DNA of 34,461 nucleotides from an uncultured Bacilli bacterium (lineage in GTDB: Bacteria; Bacillota_I; Bacilli_A; RF39; UBA660). A program made the position numbers and the translations under genes. The notes beneath the pieces were generated by a model, which was not told where the DNA came from, did no database searches, and worked only from the letters and a program-made list of their open reading frames with translations. Of the stretch, positions 31,091 to 34,461 are shown piece by piece. Numbering within the stretch: position 1 is the first letter of the stretch; the number at the start of each line of letters is the position of its first letter. The DNA is taken from positions 1-34,461 of the forward strand of contig CANRBQ010000007.1 in NCBI GenBank assembly GCA_947628905.1, in the 5' to 3' direction.

Positions 31091-31829
31091 ATGCTTCATT
31101 TGAAATTAATTCTTTTTTCTCAACTTTTTTCATATGAAAATAAGCAAAAATTGATGCAGATGTTGCTCCGAGTAAGCCACATAATAAATCAAACATAGTA
31201 TCGTATAAACCAATATCCATATAGCCACCATATTTCTCCATCCAGTCTTCCCCATTTACTTCAACACTTTCTACATTAAGTTTAATTGCTTTATTTACTT
31301 TCTTAGGATTTAAGTCCACACTACTAATGGAAGTAATAAAAGTATCTTTTTGCATATCACTTTTGGTAAAATAATCACACCCAAATTCAAAACATTCCCA
31401 TAATGCTAGTAGAGTCATTGTAAAGCAAAAAGCAAAAGCAATGCGATAAAAAATCGGCAATTTTAAATTTTTATCTTTTTTATCGGTCCGCATCATTAGG
31501 AATAATCCAACACCTAATAATAATACTCCCCCTGTAAAATGAAGTAAATCATCCCACCAAACAACATTAATAAAATACTCTCCTATTTCCCCGATCATCT
31601 CACCAGCAAAAACAAAGAGATAAATAGTTACTTCAATAGCAACCGGAAATTTAATTTTAAATTTTTTATCAAATATAGTTGGTAGAGAAAACATTACTAA
31701 AGTATAAAAACAAGCAAAAACCAAAAACCATTCTCTAAGCATTATTTGTCTTACCATGACTACTAAAACTATCACTGATAAAAAATATCTTAATGCTTGA
31801 TTAAATTTGATTTTTTTTAACTTACTCAT
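31089..31829 (-). CDS. YjdF-like membrane protein (DUF2238 family), 246 aa
   Basis: Six or so hydrophobic helices, with conserved W-W-D-D-L-L-H-F-T-G-G near residue 90, A-L-W-E-C-F-E-F near 140 and D-T-M-F-D-L-L-C-G-L-L-G-A near 215. These acidic and aromatic motifs inside membrane helices match E. coli YjdF and its relatives; the function is unknown. A hydrophilic loop of about 50 residues lies before the last helices. The ATG at 31829 is chosen because a TTG at 31841 falls at the expected transcript start. The ribosome site is weak (GTGGTG). Confidence 0.75.
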   Translation of the reverse strand: MSKLKKIKFNQALRYFLSVIVLVVMVRQIMLREWFLVFACFYTLVMFSLPTIFDKKFKIKFPVAIEVTIYLFVFAGEMIGEIGEYFINVVWWDDLLHFTGGVLLLGVGLFLMMRTDKKDKNLKLPIFYRIAFAFCFTMTLLALWECFEFGCDYFTKSDMQKDTFITSISSVDLNPKKVNKAIKLNVESVEVNGEDWMEKYGGYMDIGLYDTMFDLLCGLLGATSASIFAYFHMKKVEKKELISNEA

Positions 31830-31846
31830 AACACACCACAAGATAG

Positions 31847-31875
31847 ATTATACTAAATTTTTTACTTAAAAACAA
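31847..31875 (-). promoter_or_regulatory. Promoter of the YjdF-like gene
   Basis: TTGTTT (31870-31875), 17-bp spacer, TATAAT (31847-31852). Confidence 0.55.
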
Positions 31876-31877
31876 TA

Positions 31878-32654
31878 CTATTCTTTTAATTTTAACCCCA
31901 AACCTAAACCTAAAACTAAAAATATTCCTATTTTAATACTAAAACCCTGATATATTTTTCCAAATAATATTATTAAAGAAGATACCATAAAAGCCAATAT
32001 TAAAATATATATTTCATCTTTTCTTTTCTCTAATAAATAATGCATTAAATAACTAATTATAATAATACCTATAATTATACCTATTAAATACATTATAAAA
32101 ATATATGAAAAAGGATTTCCTAATAAACTTAATACATATTGATAACTACCTAAAAGCATAAATATAACAGTACCACTTATCCCCGGTATAATTGATGTTG
32201 CCGCATCAATAAATCCTAATACTATCGTATATAAATAATTACTAAAATTACCTTTATATATAAAAATATAATTAGTTTTTAAATTAGCTAAATAAATTAA
32301 TAAACCACTAAAAACTATAAAAATAACTATATTCTTTTTATTAAATTTTAATTTTTTAGTAAAATTAATTAATGTTCCTAATATTAAACCTAAAAATAAA
32401 TATATAACTTGATAATAATAATTATTTAATAAAAATAATAATAATTTACTAAATAATATAATTGCTATAAAACAACCTAAACCAAAATTAAATAATAATT
32501 TAAAGTTATCTTTAGGTTTACTAAAAAAATTAGTTATTGCTTTAATAATATCTTCATATATCCCTAAAGTTAAAGCTAACATGGCTCCACTTACCCCTGG
32601 AATAATTTTAGCTATACCCACTATAAAACCTTTTATCATAATTTTTAAATTCAT
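31878..32654 (-). CDS. PopT/DUF368 membrane protein, 258 aa
   Basis: DUF368 proteins (PopT) are undecaprenyl-phosphate translocases that return the carrier lipid to the inner leaflet, as shown for Bacillota and Vibrio. The family's duplicated motif is clear: K-I-I-P-G-V-S-G at about 16-23 and S-I-I-P-G-I-S-G near 155-162, each at the start of a half with G-I-Y-E- or G-S-Y-Q-type turns, among about eight hydrophobic helices. GGTGAT is ahead of the ATG. The protein works with UppP (15212) in lipid recycling (inference from family roles). The composition is extremely rich in Ile, Leu and Phe. Confidence 0.85.
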   Translation of the reverse strand: MNLKIMIKGFIVGIAKIIPGVSGAMLALTLGIYEDIIKAITNFFSKPKDNFKLLFNFGLGCFIAIILFSKLLLFLLNNYYYQVIYLFLGLILGTLINFTKKLKFNKKNIVIFIVFSGLLIYLANLKTNYIFIYKGNFSNYLYTIVLGFIDAATSIIPGISGTVIFMLLGSYQYVLSLLGNPFSYIFIMYLIGIIIGIIIISYLMHYLLEKRKDEIYILILAFMVSSLIILFGKIYQGFSIKIGIFLVLGLGLGLKLKE

Positions 32655-32691
32655 ATCATCACCACTTAATTATATGAATTTACTTAAAAAT

Positions 32692-32715
32692 AAAAAAGAA
32701 GAATTAAATCTTCTT
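32692..32715 (-). terminator. Intrinsic terminator of the CotD-like gene
   Basis: On the minus strand AAGAAGA pairs with TCTTCTT around a 6-base loop and is followed by Ts. Confidence 0.75.
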
Positions 32716-33034
32716 AACAACATCTTCTTTCATAAACATTTTGCACTTCATTTTCTTCACAACAAGAATATGTTGGTGTAAATGTATGTCTATAAATATG
32801 ATGATTTATTATTCTCGTATTACATGGTTGAATATGAGGTACTTCATGACATATATAACGATGACATACTGTTTCTCTTGGACATTCATATACTGGAGGA
32901 CAAACTACCCCAGGCATAGCATCTTGCATTACTCCCATATTTTGACAGCACATACCATCTTCCATTTGATATGAAGCATTATAAAAAGTACCTTCTCCCA
33001 TAGATTCACAATCTCGATTATTATTAATTTTCAA
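32714..33034 (-). CDS. CotD-like spore coat protein, 106 aa
   Basis: Small and rich in Cys (12) and His: C-P-P-V-Y-E-C-P, C-H-R-Y-I-C-H-E-V-P-H-I-Q-P-C, then I-N-H-H-I-Y-R-H-T-F-T-P, and an ending R-R-C-C. The V-P-H-I-x-P...N-H-x-x-Y/F-x-H-x-F block matches the CotD family of spore coat proteins. In Bacillus these are late, mother-cell-made coat components. The start is uncertain: TTG at 33034 has AAGTGAT about 8 bases upstream, while ATG at 33001 has only a weak site. A possible sigma-K-type promoter is at 33063-33089. The Cys-rich make-up could also suit another cross-linked surface layer. Confidence 0.75.
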   Translation of the reverse strand: MKINNNRDCESMGEGTFYNASYQMEDGMCCQNMGVMQDAMPGVVCPPVYECPRETVCHRYICHEVPHIQPCNTRIINHHIYRHTFTPTYSCCEENEVQNVYERRCC

Positions 33035-33062
33035 GATAAAAAATCACTTTTCCTTTCTACTG

Positions 33063-33089
33063 TATTTTATGAATAATCGAAATCTATGT
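33063..33089 (-). promoter_or_regulatory. Possible sigma-K-like promoter of the CotD-like gene
   Basis: On the minus strand, AC (33088-33089), 16 bp, then CATAAAATA (33063-33071), which fits CATA-N3-TA. The motif is weak and could be chance; no sigma-A-type pair of boxes is visible here. Confidence 0.3.
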
Positions 33090-33107
33090 TTAGGTAATAA
33101 CCTATTT

Positions 33108-34415
33108 TTAATAAGGAAGCTTCATATTTCCATTAGAAAATTGCTTCATCATTTTTTTCATTTCCATAAATTGATTTAGAAGTCTATTTACTTCTTCAAC
33201 ACTTCTCCCACTTCCTTTAGCGATTCTTACTTTTCGACTTGCTTTTAAAACATCAGGATGTTTTCTCTCATATGGTGTCATTGATAAAATAATTGCTTCT
33301 ACATGAGCCATTTGTTTAGGATCAATATTGATATTATTTAATCCCATTTTTCTTGCCCCTGGTAGCATTTTTAAAATATTTTCTAAAGGTCCTAATTTTT
33401 TAATTTGTTTTAAATTTTTTAAAAAATCTTCTAAATCATAATTCCCCTTTTTCATTTTTTGCATTTCTTCTTTAGCTTCATCTTCATTAATTATATCTTC
33501 TACTTTCGAAGCAATACCTAAAATATCCCCCATATCAAGAATTCGCTCCGCCATAGCAACCGGATAAAATTCTCTTAAACCATCCATTTTTTCGGAATCC
33601 CCAACAAATTTAATTGGAATATTAGTTAAATGTCTAACAGATAAAGCAACACCACCTTTAGTATTACCATCTAATTTAGTTAAAATAGTTCCTGTTAATT
33701 TTAAAGTATTATTAAAACCATTTATAACATTTATAGCATCTTGCCCCATCATCGCATCAATAACTAAAATAGCCTCATCTATTTTAAAATTAGTTTCTAT
33801 ATCTTTTAATTCATTCATTAAATCTTCATCAATTTGTAATCTACCAGCTGTATCAATTATAATATAATCTAAATCATTATTTTTAGCATATTCTAAAGCT
33901 TCTTTTATTATTTCAACAGGATTTATTTTTCCTTTAGTAAAAACTGGAATATTTAAACTTTTACCAATTTGTTCTAATTGTTCTATCGCCGCGGGTCTAT
34001 ATATATCACAAGCAACTAGTAAAGGTTTTTTATGTTTTTTATTTCTTAAAAAATTCGCAAGTTTACCAGCCGTGGTTGTTTTACCACTTCCTTGTAAACC
34101 ACATAACATTAAGATAGTAGTCCCATTGTTAACTGTTAAAGGTACATAATCTTCCCCAAGTAATTTAACTAATTCATCTTTAACAAGTTTAATAAATAAT
34201 TCATCAGGTTTTATATTTTTTTCAACATCTAAACCTAAAGCTTTTTCTTTAACATTTTGGACAAATTCTTTAACCACTTGATAATTAACATCTGCCTCCA
34301 GTAAAGCAAGTCTAATCTCCCTCATAGCATCACTTATATTATCTTCAGTAATACGACCCATACCTCGAATATTTTTAATAGCTTTACTAATTCTATCTCC
34401 CATATATTCAAACAT
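33108..34415 (-). CDS. ffh: Signal recognition particle protein Ffh, 435 aa
   Basis: GTPase that binds signal peptides on ribosomes and delivers them to FtsY. The N domain (1-95) begins with F-E-Y-M-G-D-R-I-S-K-A. The G domain has G-L-Q-G-S-G-K-T-T-T at 106-115, then D-T-A-G-R-L-Q and T-K-L-D-G. The methionine-rich M domain runs from about 300 and ends with K-K-M-M-K-Q-F-S. GGAGATGAT precedes the ATG at 34415. FtsY and YlxM, its partners, are about 30 kb away in this window. No SRP RNA gene is visible in the neighbourhood. Confidence 0.97.
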   Translation of the reverse strand: MFEYMGDRISKAIKNIRGMGRITEDNISDAMREIRLALLEADVNYQVVKEFVQNVKEKALGLDVEKNIKPDELFIKLVKDELVKLLGEDYVPLTVNNGTTILMLCGLQGSGKTTTAGKLANFLRNKKHKKPLLVACDIYRPAAIEQLEQIGKSLNIPVFTKGKINPVEIIKEALEYAKNNDLDYIIIDTAGRLQIDEDLMNELKDIETNFKIDEAILVIDAMMGQDAINVINGFNNTLKLTGTILTKLDGNTKGGVALSVRHLTNIPIKFVGDSEKMDGLREFYPVAMAERILDMGDILGIASKVEDIINEDEAKEEMQKMKKGNYDLEDFLKNLKQIKKLGPLENILKMLPGARKMGLNNINIDPKQMAHVEAIILSMTPYERKHPDVLKASRKVRIAKGSGRSVEEVNRLLNQFMEMKKMMKQFSNGNMKLPY

Positions 34416-34436
34416 AATATCATCTCCAGTACAAGA

Positions 34437-34445
34437 ATTATATCA
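34437..34445 (-). promoter_or_regulatory. Extended -10 promoter of ffh
   Basis: TG-A-TATAAT on the minus strand about 22 bases before the ATG; any -35 box would lie at or beyond the window edge. Confidence 0.55.
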
Positions 34446-34461
34446 TACAATTGAAAAAAAG

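Noticed and set aside
32741-32974. Plus-strand frame opposite the CotD-like gene.
   Set aside because: Its Tyr/Trp/Thr/Met-rich translation comes from the complement of a Cys/His-rich gene; the minus-strand protein matches a family and has a terminator.
33091-33104. Hairpin TAGGT-AATA-ACCTA after ffh, considered as its terminator.
   Set aside because: The stem is only five pairs and no T-run follows on the minus strand.
1-34461. CRISPR arrays, insertion sequences, prophage genes or a replication origin.
   Set aside because: No regularly spaced repeats, transposase with terminal repeats, phage structural genes or DnaA-box clusters were seen. The Rpn and ORF6N genes are mobile-associated families but have no flanking repeats that I could find.

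Overview
The window is AT-rich, densely coded Gram-positive-type DNA. It carries a CIRCE heat-shock operator, mostly strong ribosome binding sites, near-consensus sigma-A promoters, tRNAs with encoded CCA ends, DnaD, YlxM, SpoVS and a CotD-like coat protein. TGA ends several genes (for example at 8371, 24622 and 25848) and tryptophan is TGG, so the standard bacterial code applies and this is not a Mycoplasma with recoded UGA. An uncultured gut Bacilli lineage of the 'Tenericutes-like' type (RF39 or Erysipelotrichia-like) fits best. That placement is an inference from gene content and composition.

Layout. 1-1,000: start of a secreted protein running off the left edge, divergent from a small Xre-type regulator with two operator-like repeats between them, then a Nudix hydrolase. 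1,000-4,900: pyruvate kinase, YlxM-FtsY and a HEXXH protein. 4,900-7,740: FtsK and a membrane-anchored thioredoxin-fold protein. 7,740-11,420: cca-dnaD-nth and mscL-miaA on the minus strand. 11,460-12,840: two paralogous TasA/camelysin-like secreted proteins. 12,850-16,020: miaB, a YjbA-like protein overlapping a small membrane protein, and uppP. 16,020-18,000: a tandem-ORF6N protein with a PLD-like tail, and an HD protein. 18,000-22,430: an N-domain-less ClpB under CIRCE, deoD and enolase. 22,500-23,600: an alanine-racemase-like protein lacking its catalytic residues. 23,650-24,130: a five-tRNA operon (Val-Thr-Tyr-Gln-Lys). 24,150-28,270: a compact five-gene operon (DUF1292-like, membrane transglycosylase, SDR, YnbB-like PLP enzyme, GNAT). 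28,300-30,040: spoVS, an rRNA methyltransferase and a membrane protein. 30,080-31,060: an Rpn-family gene with no canonical start codon. 31,090-34,461: YjdF-like and PopT (DUF368) membrane proteins, a CotD-like protein, and ffh.

How it works together. Most genes are housekeeping: protein targeting (ffh, ftsY, ylxM), tRNA maturation (cca, miaA, miaB), glycolysis (pyk, eno), undecaprenyl-phosphate recycling (uppP plus PopT, implying a cell wall), chromosome segregation and repair. The less ordinary parts are the TasA-like proteins and their possible regulator, sporulation-linked genes (spoVS, cotD-like), the dead racemase homologue next to palindromic operators, the tandem ORF6N protein, and the transglycosylase/SDR/PLP/GNAT operon of unknown purpose. 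Promoter positions often settle start codons here: several apparent longer reading frames begin upstream of, or inside, the -10 box.
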